A stretch of DNA of 64,000 nt from QAMX01 sp964448855 (GCA_964448855.1 CAYUXI010000001.1:186001-250000); one strand, 5' to 3'; counted from the stretch's first letter, positions 43,198 to 52,789 are shown. Numbers and translations: made by a program. The notes: generated by a model not told the origin, from the letters alone.

Positions 43198-44460
43198 ATG
43201 TACCAGTTACAGACACTCCCGAACGGAGTTCGCATTGTTTCAGAGACCAATCCCAATGTGCGCAGTGTTTCGCTTGGCGTGTGGGTCGGAAATGGCACAC
43301 GGCACGAACCGACCGACATGAACGGCGCCTCTCATTTTATTGAGCATATGCTTTTCAAGGGAACGGATTCCATGGATGCCGCGGCGCTTGCGGATACCAT
43401 GGACACGTTGGGCGGTGAAATCAACGCCTTTACCACAAAGGAATGCACCTGCTTTTATGGGCGGGTGCTGGATGAAAAGCTACACGCGTTTGTCGATCTG
43501 CTGGCCGATATGCTGTTCCGCAGCCGTTTTGATGAAGTCTGCGTTGAAACGGAGCGCGGGGTCATCTATGAAGAAATTGGAATGTGCGACGATACGCCGG
43601 ACGATCTGGCCATTGAGCAGTTGACGCTCGGCGCATTCCGCGGCACAGCGCTCGGGTATCCCATTCTCGGAACACGTGACACGCTTGCTTCCATGACCGG
43701 CAGCGGTCTGCGCGATTATATGCAGACGCATTATACCGGTGATGCGGTCGTCATTTCAATCGCCGGTCATTTTTCTCCCGACGATTTGGCGTATATCGGG
43801 CAGACCTTTGGTCACTTTCCGGCGGGAGCACGGCCTCAGAGTCCTGCGGCCTCCTATCATGTGACATCGTCCTGCATAGAAAAGCCTACCGAACAGAATC
43901 ACATTGTGCTGGGTTTCCGTGCGGAATCCTATCTCTCTGAGCATCGATATGCCATTCAGATTCTGAACAATATTCTCGGCGGCAATATGTCGTCCCGCCT
44001 CTTCCAGAGGGTGCGGGAACAGCTGGGGCTCTGCTATTCAATTCATTCGTTCCTGGCTACGCATTCCGATTGCGGTCTGCTGGCGATCTATATTGGAACT
44101 GGCAGCAACAGTGAGCAGCAGGCTCTGACCGAGATTGGACGGACGCTGGCAGAGGTTGTATCAGACGGCGTGACAGCGGATGAAATGACGAAGGTCTGCG
44201 ACAGCATTCGTTCCGGTCTGCTGATGGCTTTGGAATCGACCTCGTCCCGGATGAATCATATGGGCAAGAGTCTGCTGCTGCAGAATGGCATTTTGACGCC
44301 GGATGAAATCGCTGCCAGATACCTGGCAGTTCAACGCGATGAGGTCATCGAGCTGGCGCGTGTGATTCTGAATCCGGAACAGCTCTCCCTTTCCGCTGTC
44401 ACCCGGAAGGGTCAGGCGGAAACCTATCAAAGATGGGTTTCCGATGCGATGCATCCGTGA
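43198..44460 (+). CDS. M16-family zinc protease (insulinase/MlpA type)
   Basis: 420 residues from the ATG at 43198; an upstream open frame has no ribosome site. It opens with YQLQTLPNGVRIV and has the inverted zinc motif HFIEH (about 47-51) with the downstream Glu in ETERGVIYEEI. The C-terminal half has the inactive M16C domain with LGGNMSSRLFQRVREQLGLCYSI. This is the single-chain 420-residue group that includes YmxG/MlpA. The location is probably cytosolic. The substrate is unknown. It lies 80 bp after the SLH gene. Confidence 0.92.
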   Translation: MYQLQTLPNGVRIVSETNPNVRSVSLGVWVGNGTRHEPTDMNGASHFIEHMLFKGTDSMDAAALADTMDTLGGEINAFTTKECTCFYGRVLDEKLHAFVDLLADMLFRSRFDEVCVETERGVIYEEIGMCDDTPDDLAIEQLTLGAFRGTALGYPILGTRDTLASMTGSGLRDYMQTHYTGDAVVISIAGHFSPDDLAYIGQTFGHFPAGARPQSPAASYHVTSSCIEKPTEQNHIVLGFRAESYLSEHRYAIQILNNILGGNMSSRLFQRVREQLGLCYSIHSFLATHSDCGLLAIYIGTGSNSEQQALTEIGRTLAEVVSDGVTADEMTKVCDSIRSGLLMALESTSSRMNHMGKSLLLQNGILTPDEIAARYLAVQRDEVIELARVILNPEQLSLSAVTRKGQAETYQRWVSDAMHP

Positions 44461-44469
44461 AATCCGGTC

Positions 44470-44498
44470 TTGCAAATTCGTTGGAATTATAGTACAAT
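44470..44498 (+). promoter_or_regulatory. Promoter of the asp23-yloV-recG cluster
   Basis: TTGCAA (44470-44475), 17-bp spacer, TACAAT (44493-44498), about 90 bp before the Asp23 gene. Confidence 0.7.
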
Positions 44499-44588
44499 AT
44501 AATTTGGCTTTCACAGATATCCCGCGAATCTTTTCGCTTTTGACGATATGGTATTTGTCTCATCATCTATTTTACAGGAGGTACTTTG

Positions 44589-44939
44589 ATGAAACTCAAG
44601 ACGAAAAAAGGTAGTATCACCATTTCTGAAAAAATCATCGCTCTCATCGGCGGATACGCTGCTCTGAACTGCTTTGGCGTGAAGGGAATGACTGTCCGGG
44701 GCTTTTCCGACGAACTGATTCTTCTGCTCAAGGGTGAAAATTTCCATAAGGGCGTGAAAGTCCGCACGGAAAACGGTGGCGTTTCGCTTGAACTGCATAT
44801 TGCCGTGCAATACGGAATGAATATGAGTGCCATTGCAAAATCCATTATGAATGAAGTGAAGTATGTCGTTGAACGTCAAACAGGCATTCGGGTCACAGGT
44901 GTTGACGTCCATATCGATTCCATTATTATTGACGACTGA
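44589..44939 (+). CDS. Asp23/Gls24 family envelope-stress protein (YloU-like)
   Basis: 116 residues: KKGSITISEKIIALIGGYAALNCFGVKGM followed by LELHIAVQYGMNMSAIAKSIMNEVKYVVERQTGI and VDVHIDSI, the full Asp23 domain. The preferred start is the ATG at 44589 with AGGAGG 8 nt before it. As in B. subtilis (yloU-yloV) it sits directly before the YloV/DAK2 gene. The family forms membrane-associated layers in staphylococci, but the molecular role here is not known. Confidence 0.93.
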   Translation: MKLKTKKGSITISEKIIALIGGYAALNCFGVKGMTVRGFSDELILLLKGENFHKGVKVRTENGGVSLELHIAVQYGMNMSAIAKSIMNEVKYVVERQTGIRVTGVDVHIDSIIIDD

Positions 44940-44979
44940 TTGCCAGTCGCCCATTCTGTGATTTAGGAGTTGGATTACC

Positions 44980-46623
44980 TTGAAAAATGTTATCAACGGC
45001 AGTGACTATAAACAAATGGTGCTCAATGCAGCTGCCGTCGTTGAGAATCAGAAACAGTCGCTCAACGATCTGAATGTCTTCCCTGTCCCCGATGGCGATA
45101 CCGGGTCCAATATGTCGATGACCATCAACCATGCGGTCAAGGATCTGACGGAATTTGACAATCCACGTCTTGGCAAAACCGCAGACAAGACAGCCATGTC
45201 GCTGACACGCGGCTCGCACGGCAATTCCGGCGTCATTACTTCCCTGCTGTTTGGCGGAATCGCCAAGTACTTAAAGGAGCTGGATGAAGCCAATCCGGAG
45301 CAATTCGCTGCGGCGATGAAAAACGGCGTGGATATGGCGTACAGCGTGGTCAACAAACCGGCTGAGGGGACGATTCTGACGGTTGCGCGCAAAAGTGCCG
45401 AAGCCGCCATTCTGGCCGCTCCTGCCGGAGACTTTGAACAGCTACTGGATGCGGCGCTGAGCAGTGCGTTGGAGGCACTGGATGAAACGCCTTTGCAGAA
45501 TCCAGTTCTGGCAAAAGCCGGTGTGGTGGATGCCGGTGGCAAGGGCTATTGCCTGATTCTCGAAGGGATGCTGGCAGCCGTTCGCGGGATTACGATTTCC
45601 CGTGAGCATCCGGAGACCATCGCTGCGGCTACGCGCAGCACGGCGGATTTTTCCAGCTACAAAACCGAAGAAATCCGTTTTGGTTACTGCACGGAGCTGA
45701 TTGTCATTCGCAATGCGGACAAAAAGGATCCTGCGCCGCTGCGCTCGTTCCTAGATACCAGAGGTGACAGTCTGGTTCTGGTGGCCGATGACGAAATTAT
45801 CAAGATTCATGTCCATACCAATCATCCGGGCAAGGTGCTGGAAGAATGCCTGAAATATGGCGCACTGACCACCATCAAGATTGAAAATATGCGCGAACAG
45901 CACACTGAAAAGCTCGCGCTCAGCGATGAAACGGCTGCGTCCGACGCGGTTGCTGCACCCGAAAAGAAATACGGCTTTGTCTCGGTCGCCGCAGGAAAAG
46001 GCATTCAGGATGTCTTCCTTGATCTCGGCGTCGATCAGATCGTCGAGGGCGGTCAGACCATGAATCCTTCTACGGAAGATATTCTCCGCCTGATCAATCA
46101 GACCCCTTCCGAAATTGTTTTCGTCCTGCCCAACAACAAAAATATCATTCTCGCAGCAGAGCAGACGGTTTCCCTGACTGAAAAGCAGGTCATTGTTTTG
46201 CCGACCCGAACCATTCCGGAAGGCATTACGGCGATGCTTGCGTATGACCCGGAAGCGACACCGGAACAGAATCAGGAAATGATGACGGCCGGTCTGCCCA
46301 ATGTCCGCACCGGGCATATCACCTATGCGGCTCGCGACTCTGTATTTGATGATGTCCAAATCAATGAGGGCGATTATCTGGCACTTGTCGGCAATAAGCT
46401 CTGTGACACCAACCGCTCTCTGGCTGCTGTTGTTGAAAATCTGGCTGACGGTTTATCCATTGCAGACTCCGAATTTGTCACGGTGTTCTGCGGAGAGGAT
46501 GCCTCTCAGGAGGATCGCGATACCGTTTCCAGCATTTTGGCGCAAAAAGCCGGAAAAAGAACCGAGTTTAACATTCTGGACGGTGGGCAGCCTGTTTACT
46601 ACTTCATCATTGGCGCTGAGTAA
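44980..46623 (+). CDS. yloV: DAK2-domain fatty-acid-kinase-like protein YloV
   Basis: 547 residues. The N-terminal DhaL/DAK2 domain has LNVFPVPDGDTGSNMSMT, SLTRGSHGNSGVI and VVDAGGKG; the C-terminal EDD (DegV-like) part follows from about 320. In staphylococci the homologue FakA phosphorylates fatty acids bound by FakB for phospholipid synthesis. The start is a TTG at 44980 behind AGGAG; no closer ATG exists. Confidence 0.93.
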   Translation: MKNVINGSDYKQMVLNAAAVVENQKQSLNDLNVFPVPDGDTGSNMSMTINHAVKDLTEFDNPRLGKTADKTAMSLTRGSHGNSGVITSLLFGGIAKYLKELDEANPEQFAAAMKNGVDMAYSVVNKPAEGTILTVARKSAEAAILAAPAGDFEQLLDAALSSALEALDETPLQNPVLAKAGVVDAGGKGYCLILEGMLAAVRGITISREHPETIAAATRSTADFSSYKTEEIRFGYCTELIVIRNADKKDPAPLRSFLDTRGDSLVLVADDEIIKIHVHTNHPGKVLEECLKYGALTTIKIENMREQHTEKLALSDETAASDAVAAPEKKYGFVSVAAGKGIQDVFLDLGVDQIVEGGQTMNPSTEDILRLINQTPSEIVFVLPNNKNIILAAEQTVSLTEKQVIVLPTRTIPEGITAMLAYDPEATPEQNQEMMTAGLPNVRTGHITYAARDSVFDDVQINEGDYLALVGNKLCDTNRSLAAVVENLADGLSIADSEFVTVFCGEDASQEDRDTVSSILAQKAGKRTEFNILDGGQPVYYFIIGAE

Positions 46624-46710
46624 TCCCTGTTCTGAACCCGTCGGCACGTGGTCACGCGTGCCGACGTTTTTTCCGTTGAACTCTGCCTGCTGAAAGGTGG
46701 GATATCTGCA

Positions 46711-48774
46711 TTGGAAAAGCATCTCTTGTTATCGGCCCCCCTGACTTCGCTGCGTGGTATCGGAGCCAAACGCCAAACAGCGTTTGAACGCCTCGGCATC
46801 CGCACGCTGGACGATCTCCTGCATTTTTATCCGCGCACCTATGAAGACCGCCGACAGCTGCATACCATTGCTACGCTGTCACTGGACGAGCCCTGCCGTT
46901 TTCTGGGCATGGTCGCGTCGGAGCCGGTCTTATCCCGTTTGCAGGGCAATCGAACGCTACTGAAATTCCGTGTTGTAGATGAAACGGGCTCCATTCAGCT
47001 TTTGTTTTTCAACAGGCCGTATTCCCGCTCCCAGTTCACGGTCGGCCAAACCTTTCAGTTTTATGGACAGGCGGTTCTGGATTCCTACGGGCTGTCGATG
47101 ACCTCGCCCCAGTATGAGCCGGTTGCAGGCGAAACCACGCCGGATGGAGACATTCAGCCTGTGTATCCGCTGACAGCCGGACTGACGAACCATCATGTAT
47201 CGTCTGCGGTGCAGGCAGCTCTGGAGGCGTGTGTTGCAGACGTACCCGAAACGCTGCCGGACGACATTTTGACCGACCATGCACTGCTCCCGATTCAAAC
47301 CGCACTGCGTCAGATACATTTTCCGTCTTCGCCGGAGCTGCTCGATGCGGCACGGCGTCGAATTGCGTTTGATGAATGTTTTCTGCTGACCGCTGCCCTG
47401 TCGTTTTTGAAGCATCGGCGTTCGGATATTCACGGCCGCATCTATCCGCGTGTTTCCGATGCGCCGCTCAGGGAACAGATTCCGTTTGCTTTGACGGATG
47501 CGCAGGAGCGAGTGGTCACGGAGGGGCTTGCTGATTTACAGAGTGGCCGCGTCATGAATCGACTGATTCAGGGCGATGTCGGAAGCGGGAAAACCATCGT
47601 TGCGGCGATGCTCGCCTACCAGGTGCTCGCCGCCGGTGATCAGGTCATTTTGATGGCGCCGACCGAGATTCTGGCCACACAGCATTTTGCGACCTTCCAG
47701 ACGCTGTTACGCCCGTTGGGTTGGGAACCTGTACTGCTCACCGGCAAGCTCAAGGCCGCGCAGCGGCGCGAAATCAGCGTGTCGATTGAATCCGGCACGG
47801 CCAACATGATCATCGGCACGCACGCGGTGCTGTCGGAGGGAATCCGCTATGCGTCGCCCGGGCTGGTCATCTGTGATGAACAGCAGCGCTTCGGTGTGCA
47901 GCAGCGGGCTGCTCTGACCGCAAAGGGGCTCAACCCGCACCTGCTGGTGATGAGCGCGACGCCGATTCCGCGGACACTGGCGCTGATTTTATACGGCGAT
48001 CTGGACGTTTCTGTCATGGACGAATTGCCGCCGGGACGTCAAAAGGTGGATACATTTCTGGTCGGCCCATCCATGCGCACGCGAATTGAAGCGTTCATCC
48101 GCAAACAGGTCAAGGAAGGACATCAGGCCTATATCGTCTGTCCGCTGATTGACGAGTCGGAAGATGCCACGCTGCAGTCTGTCCTCGATTACACGAAAAA
48201 CCTTTCGGAAGTCGTGTTTCCTGATTTGAAAATCGCCTGTCTGCACGGTCGCCTGAAAGGTGCGGAAAAAGAAAATGTCATGCGTGCGTTTGTGTCCGGA
48301 GCAATCGATATTCTGGTTTCAACGACCGTTGTTGAGGTTGGCGTTGACAATCCGAATGCCACATTGATGGTGATCGAAAACGCAGAGCGCTTCGGATTGA
48401 GCCAGCTGCACCAGCTGCGCGGACGTGTCGGGCGCGGTCAGGCCAAATCGTACTGCATTCTGGCCTGCGGGCATGGCAGCAAGTCCATCCGCGACCGTCT
48501 GGAAATTCTCTGCCGTTCCAACAACGGCTATGAAATTGCGCAGCGGGATCTGGAGCTGCGCGGCCCGGGCACTTTCTTCGGCGATGCACAGCATGGCCTG
48601 ACGTCTCTCAAGCTCGCCAGTCTGTCATCCGACATGGCGCTGCTGCGTGAAGCGCAGAATGCGGCGCGACAGCTGATGGATGCGGACTCCGAACTTTCGC
48701 AGCCAGCGCATACACCGTTGCGAAGCCGGATCGTTTCTCTGTTTCATGCAGAGGCAGGCAATTCGATGAACTGA
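46711..48774 (+). CDS. recG: ATP-dependent DNA helicase RecG
   Basis: 687 residues from a TTG at 46711 with AAAGGTGGG before it; the longer frame to 46648 has no support. The wedge/OB domain (LTSLRGIGAKRQTAFERLGI ... LHFYPRTYEDR) precedes helicase motifs: GDVGSGKTIVAAML, VICDEQQRFGVQQR (DEQQ in motif II, usually DEQH), SATPIPRTLALILYGDL and the TRG-like QLHQLRGRVGRG. RecG remodels stalled forks and branched recombination intermediates. Confidence 0.96.
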   Translation: MEKHLLLSAPLTSLRGIGAKRQTAFERLGIRTLDDLLHFYPRTYEDRRQLHTIATLSLDEPCRFLGMVASEPVLSRLQGNRTLLKFRVVDETGSIQLLFFNRPYSRSQFTVGQTFQFYGQAVLDSYGLSMTSPQYEPVAGETTPDGDIQPVYPLTAGLTNHHVSSAVQAALEACVADVPETLPDDILTDHALLPIQTALRQIHFPSSPELLDAARRRIAFDECFLLTAALSFLKHRRSDIHGRIYPRVSDAPLREQIPFALTDAQERVVTEGLADLQSGRVMNRLIQGDVGSGKTIVAAMLAYQVLAAGDQVILMAPTEILATQHFATFQTLLRPLGWEPVLLTGKLKAAQRREISVSIESGTANMIIGTHAVLSEGIRYASPGLVICDEQQRFGVQQRAALTAKGLNPHLLVMSATPIPRTLALILYGDLDVSVMDELPPGRQKVDTFLVGPSMRTRIEAFIRKQVKEGHQAYIVCPLIDESEDATLQSVLDYTKNLSEVVFPDLKIACLHGRLKGAEKENVMRAFVSGAIDILVSTTVVEVGVDNPNATLMVIENAERFGLSQLHQLRGRVGRGQAKSYCILACGHGSKSIRDRLEILCRSNNGYEIAQRDLELRGPGTFFGDAQHGLTSLKLASLSSDMALLREAQNAARQLMDADSELSQPAHTPLRSRIVSLFHAEAGNSMN

Positions 48775-48801
48775 TGATTGAACCAAACAGGAGGTTTCTA
48801 T

Positions 48802-49638
48802 ATGACAACCTGGCAACTGCTCAAGCAGCGCATACGGCGCTGCATCTCTCCCCGCACAGTACCGTGTATCGTCAGCGGCGCGGCCATTCTCGTTCTGCTC
48901 GGCGGCTACACAGTTGCTCTGCATGATTTCCTGAACGCTGCGATCGAATTTGGGTACGATTCCCTGCCGCTGAATCTGGCGATTCTGGTGTCGCTGTTCT
49001 TTTCCTTTGCAGGCGGCGTTCTCCTGATTCTGTCCTCGGCACAGGTCGGCGAACCTGCGGCGATTCGTTCACGCCAGAATTTCCGCGCAAATGCGCTGTT
49101 TGTCTGGCTGGGCACCACCGCCATTACCGCCCTCTTTTTGCTGCCGGCGACGATTCTCTATGCGCTTCAGACGCACTCTGCGCACATTCTTTGGCTGTTG
49201 ATTCGAATGATTTACGTGACCGCTGTGTTTTCGCTCTTCCCGCTCTGTGCAGCTGCGCTGGTTGGATTGATTCTGGTTCCGCTGCTTCGGAAGCGTCCGC
49301 GGCTGATGACGACCGTCGGCAGGCTGTTCCTGCTCTTTTTGGCGGCAGTCGGCCTCGGCTACCTGCTGACCGGTATGAGCACCGCAACGGATGCGGGCGG
49401 TTACTTTGCGGCAGTTTTAGAGCGGCACTGGACCTCCCTGAATGCGTGGTCATTTCCGCCGATCAGCTGGGCATCCTTCGGAATTCACGCCGGAGGGCTG
49501 ACCTCATGGCTTGCGCTGGCCAGCCTCACACTGACCGCTTTGATTGCGGCCGTGTTCGCCTGGCTCTTCGGGTTGGGTATCGATCGCATTTTGGCTTCGC
49601 GTTCACGCAAAAGCGCGTCACAATTGGAAAAGGAGTAA
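48802..49638 (+). CDS. Polytopic membrane protein of unknown function
   Basis: 278 residues from the ATG at 48802, which has AGGAGG 7 nt upstream. Six or seven membrane helices (about 20-40, 53-75, 100-122, 133-165, 178-195 and 242-268) with short loops and a basic C-terminus. I do not recognise a family. It lies between recG and folC with gaps under 30 bp, so it is probably co-transcribed with both. Confidence 0.8.
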   Translation: MTTWQLLKQRIRRCISPRTVPCIVSGAAILVLLGGYTVALHDFLNAAIEFGYDSLPLNLAILVSLFFSFAGGVLLILSSAQVGEPAAIRSRQNFRANALFVWLGTTAITALFLLPATILYALQTHSAHILWLLIRMIYVTAVFSLFPLCAAALVGLILVPLLRKRPRLMTTVGRLFLLFLAAVGLGYLLTGMSTATDAGGYFAAVLERHWTSLNAWSFPPISWASFGIHAGGLTSWLALASLTLTALIAAVFAWLFGLGIDRILASRSRKSASQLEKE

Positions 49639-49641
49639 TGC

Positions 49642-50976
49642 ATGATGGACACAACACAACCGACATCCGCTTATGAAAATGCACTGGCCTACATCGCCTC
49701 CCGCGAACGGTTTGGCTCCAAGCTGGGACTGGAGCAAATCAGGAACCTGCTGAACCGTCTGGGCAACCCGCAGAAGCAGCTCAAGTACATCCATGTGGCT
49801 GGAACGAACGGAAAAGGCAGCACAACCGCGATGATTGCCTGTGCCTTGACCAACGCCGGATACCGTACCGGGATGTATATTTCCCCGTCGGTTGATCAGT
49901 TTTCGGAGCGAATCCAGATCGACATGGTACCCGCAGAGGATGCTGTGATTGCCGAGGCAATTTTCGATGTGAAGGCCGCGGCAGACGCGATGGAAGCGGC
50001 TGGAGAAGGCATTGCCACAGAATTTGAGGTGGTGACGGCGGCAGCATTTTTAATCTATCATCGTGCCAACTGTGACTTTGTGGTACTCGAAACCGGTTTG
50101 GGTGGACGATATGACGCCACCAACATCATTGACCAGCCGCTGATTTCGGTGATTGTCTCCGTTTCCTACGACCATATGGCCGTTCTCGGCAACACGCTGA
50201 CGGCGATTACGACCGAAAAATGTGGCATCATCAAAAACGGCTGCCCCGTTGTCACCTATGCGGAGCAGCCTGCCGAAGTGCTGGACACCATTCGGGCGGC
50301 CTGTGCGGAGCAGGGTTCCCGTCTGGTGGTGCCGGATCTCCAGGCGTTTTCGCTCACTGAGCTGGATTTGGACGGAGCGCGATTTGTTTATCAGGGACAG
50401 ACCTATGCGACGACTATGCCGGGGCTGCATTTTGCGAAAAATGCGCTGACGGCCATTGAGGTCCTGTGGTTGCTGAATGAAGCCGGATATTCCGTCCCTG
50501 CAGAAGCCGTGGCCAGTGGGATTGCCGTTCACTCGATGACGGCGCGGATGGAAAAAATCAACGACACGCCTTGTATCCTGATGGACGGCGCACACAACCC
50601 GGATGGCGTCGAAAAGCTCTGCCAGACGATTGATACGGTTTTGACCGGACGACGTTTGATCACGGTGATGGGGATGTTCCGCGACAAGGATTATGCCGTC
50701 TGCATTCCGGAAATTGCACGGCGCAGTCAGGTCTTTATCGCGACCACGCCTCCCTCGCACCGTGCGCTACCTGCGCGGGAAACGGCGAAAATCGCATCCG
50801 GTCTGACACCGCTTGTCTGCATTGCACAGCGTCCGAAAATGGCTTTGCTTTCTGCGATTCGCTTTGCCAAGCCAGAGGACGTCATTCTTTGCTGCGGTTC
50901 CCTGTCGTTCCTCGGAGACTGCAAACGGTATTTGAAGGAACTCAAGGCATCCCACCCCGAATTCAACATTTTTTGA
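49642..50976 (+). CDS. folC: Folylpolyglutamate/dihydrofolate synthase FolC
   Basis: 444 residues. Mur-ligase-like ATPase with HVAGTNGKGSTTAMI (about 50-64), GMYISPSVDQFSERI, TEFEVVTAAAF, ETGLGGRYDATNII and the C-terminal DGAHNPDGVEKL. It adds glutamate to folates, and possibly also to dihydropteroate. Start ATG at 49642 or 49645; AAAGGAG precedes. It starts 3 bp after the upstream membrane-protein gene and is followed by a strong terminator. Confidence 0.95.
   Translation: MMDTTQPTSAYENALAYIASRERFGSKLGLEQIRNLLNRLGNPQKQLKYIHVAGTNGKGSTTAMIACALTNAGYRTGMYISPSVDQFSERIQIDMVPAEDAVIAEAIFDVKAAADAMEAAGEGIATEFEVVTAAAFLIYHRANCDFVVLETGLGGRYDATNIIDQPLISVIVSVSYDHMAVLGNTLTAITTEKCGIIKNGCPVVTYAEQPAEVLDTIRAACAEQGSRLVVPDLQAFSLTELDLDGARFVYQGQTYATTMPGLHFAKNALTAIEVLWLLNEAGYSVPAEAVASGIAVHSMTARMEKINDTPCILMDGAHNPDGVEKLCQTIDTVLTGRRLITVMGMFRDKDYAVCIPEIARRSQVFIATTPPSHRALPARETAKIASGLTPLVCIAQRPKMALLSAIRFAKPEDVILCCGSLSFLGDCKRYLKELKASHPEFNIF
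50934..50962 (+). promoter_or_regulatory. Possible sigma-H promoter for spoIIA inside the 3' end of folC
   Basis: GAAGGAACT (50934-50942) and CCGAATTC (GAAT at 50959-50962) resemble the sigma-H elements RnAGGAwWW and RnnGAATww, with a spacing 1-2 nt longer than usual and one -10 mismatch. It would put the start point near 50970, before the folC terminator. Confidence 0.3.
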
Positions 50977-51021
50977 CAGACCATCTGCGGTACAATCATC
51001 CTGTCGGAAATCTGCCAATCA

Positions 51022-51059
51022 AAAGCTTCAGCGGCTGTTTCGTCGCTGAAGCTTTTTTT
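51022..51059 (+). terminator. Strong intrinsic terminator between folC and spoIIAA
   Basis: AAAGCTTCAGCG (51022-51033) pairs perfectly with 51044-51055 over a 10-nt loop and runs into seven T. It ends 33 bp before the spoIIAA ATG. Confidence 0.9.
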
Positions 51060-51091
51060 CTTCCGAGTCATACAAAGGAGGTTGTTTCCAT

Positions 51092-51409
51092 ATGACGGTT
51101 CGTTATGAAACACTCAAGGAAGGTGGGTGTTTGTATGTACATGGCGAATTGGATCACCATGCCGCAGCCGATGCAATTCGTTCGGCCTGTGCCCTGCTGG
51201 ATACACATCAGCCCGGCAATCTGCTGCTGGATTTATCGGGGCTGACGTTCATGGACAGCTCCGGGCTTGCGTTTCTGATGCGGCTGAAAAAGCGAATGCA
51301 GTATGTCGGTGGAACGTTCAGGGTCATCCAGGTACCCAGTCAGGCGTACCGTGTACTTATCAGCGCCGGAATGCACCAACTCATCCAAATCACACAGAAT
51401 GAGAATTGA
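51092..51409 (+). CDS. spoIIAA: Anti-sigma-F factor antagonist SpoIIAA
   Basis: 105 residues, STAS domain. The phosphorylation site lies in LTFMDSSGLAFLMRL (second Ser, about residue 57). When dephosphorylated by SpoIIE it binds SpoIIAB and frees sigma-F. It is the first gene of the three-gene spoIIA operon, with AAAGGAGG well placed before the ATG. The end IQITQNEN is slightly shorter than in Bacillus. Confidence 0.95.
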   Translation: MTVRYETLKEGGCLYVHGELDHHAAADAIRSACALLDTHQPGNLLLDLSGLTFMDSSGLAFLMRLKKRMQYVGGTFRVIQVPSQAYRVLISAGMHQLIQITQNEN

Positions 51410-51422
51410 GAGGGATTGACCG

Positions 51423-51866
51423 ATGAACAAACAAGCTTCTCCGAAAACAAAGCTCGAACTACCGGCTTCTTCCGTCAATGAAGGCTTCGCCCGCATTTTT
51501 GCAGCTGCCTATGCTGCGCGGTTGGATCCTACGCTTGAAGAGCTGGCGGATATCAAAACGGCCATCAGCGAGGCTGTCACCAATGCGATTGTCCATGCCT
51601 ATCCGGAAGGCGGCGGAACGATCTACATAACGGCCAGTGTGCTGGAGGGGAACATTCTGGAATTCACCGTGCGCGACAAAGGGGTGGGCATTCCGAATAT
51701 CACGCAGGCCATGGAGCCAATGTTTACGACCGGCGGTGATGAGCGCAGCGGCATGGGCTTTACCATCATGCAGAGCTTTACAGACGGCATGACGGTTTCG
51801 TCCAAGCCGGGAAAAGGAACCAAGGTAACGTTGCGCAAGCGGATTGCCTTTCAGCGCGCCAAATGA
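51423..51866 (+). CDS. spoIIAB: Anti-sigma-F factor / SpoIIAA kinase SpoIIAB
   Basis: 147 residues, GHKL ATPase fold. The N-box is IKTAISEAVTNAIVHAYP, the G1 box VRDKGVGIP, and the G2 region ERSGMGFTIMQSF. It binds sigma-F as a dimer with ATP and phosphorylates SpoIIAA. It lies 13 bp after spoIIAA, and its stop overlaps the sigF start by 4 nt (ATGA), which keeps the two partners near equal amounts. Confidence 0.96.
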   Translation: MNKQASPKTKLELPASSVNEGFARIFAAAYAARLDPTLEELADIKTAISEAVTNAIVHAYPEGGGTIYITASVLEGNILEFTVRDKGVGIPNITQAMEPMFTTGGDERSGMGFTIMQSFTDGMTVSSKPGKGTKVTLRKRIAFQRAK

Positions 51867-52585
51867 CCGATGCTGCGTTTGATTATGCGCCGACGGAGCT
51901 GATTCTCGCCGCACAGCGCGGGGATGCAGCCGCTATGGAAGCGCTTTTGGAGCGAAATGCCGGGTTGCTTCATGCGATGATTCGCCGGTTTTCCGATCGG
52001 GCGGCACGCATCGGTTCGGATGCAGACGACCTGTTCCAGCTGGCCTCTATCGGGTTTCTGAAAGCGGTTCGGCAATTCGACCCGGCGCTCAGCTATCGCT
52101 TTTCCACCTACGCCGTTCCATGGATTGTCGGAGAAATCCGACGCTTTCTCCGCGATGATGGCCCAGTCAAGGTGAGCCGTTCGGTACGCGAAACGGCTGG
52201 AAAAATGGAAGCCGCACGTGAATTGCTGAAGACACGGCTCGGGCGTGAACCGACGATTTCCGAGGTGGCGGAAGCGGTTGGACTGACGCCGGAGGAGGTG
52301 GCCGCGCAGTCCAATCAGATGCCGGTTGTTCTGCATCAGGACAGTGCATCCAACTGGCTGGAAAACATTTCGGACATTTCGCAAAGCGAGGAGCAAGTTT
52401 TGGAACGGGTGGCCATATCCTCTTCCCTTGCGCTGCTTTTGCCGAATGAGCGGGATGTGATCAGGCTGCGGTATCAGCACGGTTTAACGCAGCAGAAAAC
52501 GGCGGACATTTTGGGCATCAGTCAGGTGCAGGTATCCCGCGTAGAACGGCGTACCCTGCAAAAGCTCCGCCAGCTTCTGACGTAA
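51863..52585 (+). CDS. sigF: RNA polymerase sigma-F factor
   Basis: 240 residues of the SigF/SigG/SigB group. Region 2 is GSDADDLFQLASIGFLKAVRQFD ... RFSTYAVPWIVGEIRRFLRDDG. Region 3 contains PTISEVAEAVGLTPEEV. Region 4 is LLPNERDVIRLRYQHGLTQQKTADILGISQVQVSRVERRTLQKL. The spoIIAA-spoIIAB context identifies it as sigma-F, the first forespore-specific sigma factor. A hairpin follows at 52652. Confidence 0.96.
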   Translation: MTDAAFDYAPTELILAAQRGDAAAMEALLERNAGLLHAMIRRFSDRAARIGSDADDLFQLASIGFLKAVRQFDPALSYRFSTYAVPWIVGEIRRFLRDDGPVKVSRSVRETAGKMEAARELLKTRLGREPTISEVAEAVGLTPEEVAAQSNQMPVVLHQDSASNWLENISDISQSEEQVLERVAISSSLALLLPNERDVIRLRYQHGLTQQKTADILGISQVQVSRVERRTLQKLRQLLT

Positions 52586-52651
52586 TTTCCAGTCGAACCG
52601 AAAGGTTGAAAAAAAGCCGCTGACAGATAGCTGGGTGGCCATAAAACAGTG

Positions 52652-52692
52652 AATCCGACCTCTGATTACAATCATAGGTCGGATTTCTATAT
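52652..52692 (+). terminator. Terminator after sigF
   Basis: AATCCGACCT (52652-52661) pairs perfectly with 52676-52685 and is followed by TCTATATCTAT. It marks the left border of the AT-rich patch. Confidence 0.7.
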
Positions 52693-52789
52693 CTATATAA
52701 TCTATATGCAAACTTTTCGCACATTGCGACCAGCGGGCGGTCAGTTTTTCGGTATTCAGTTGTTGGGTGCGGTTAGACAAAGTCAAGAT

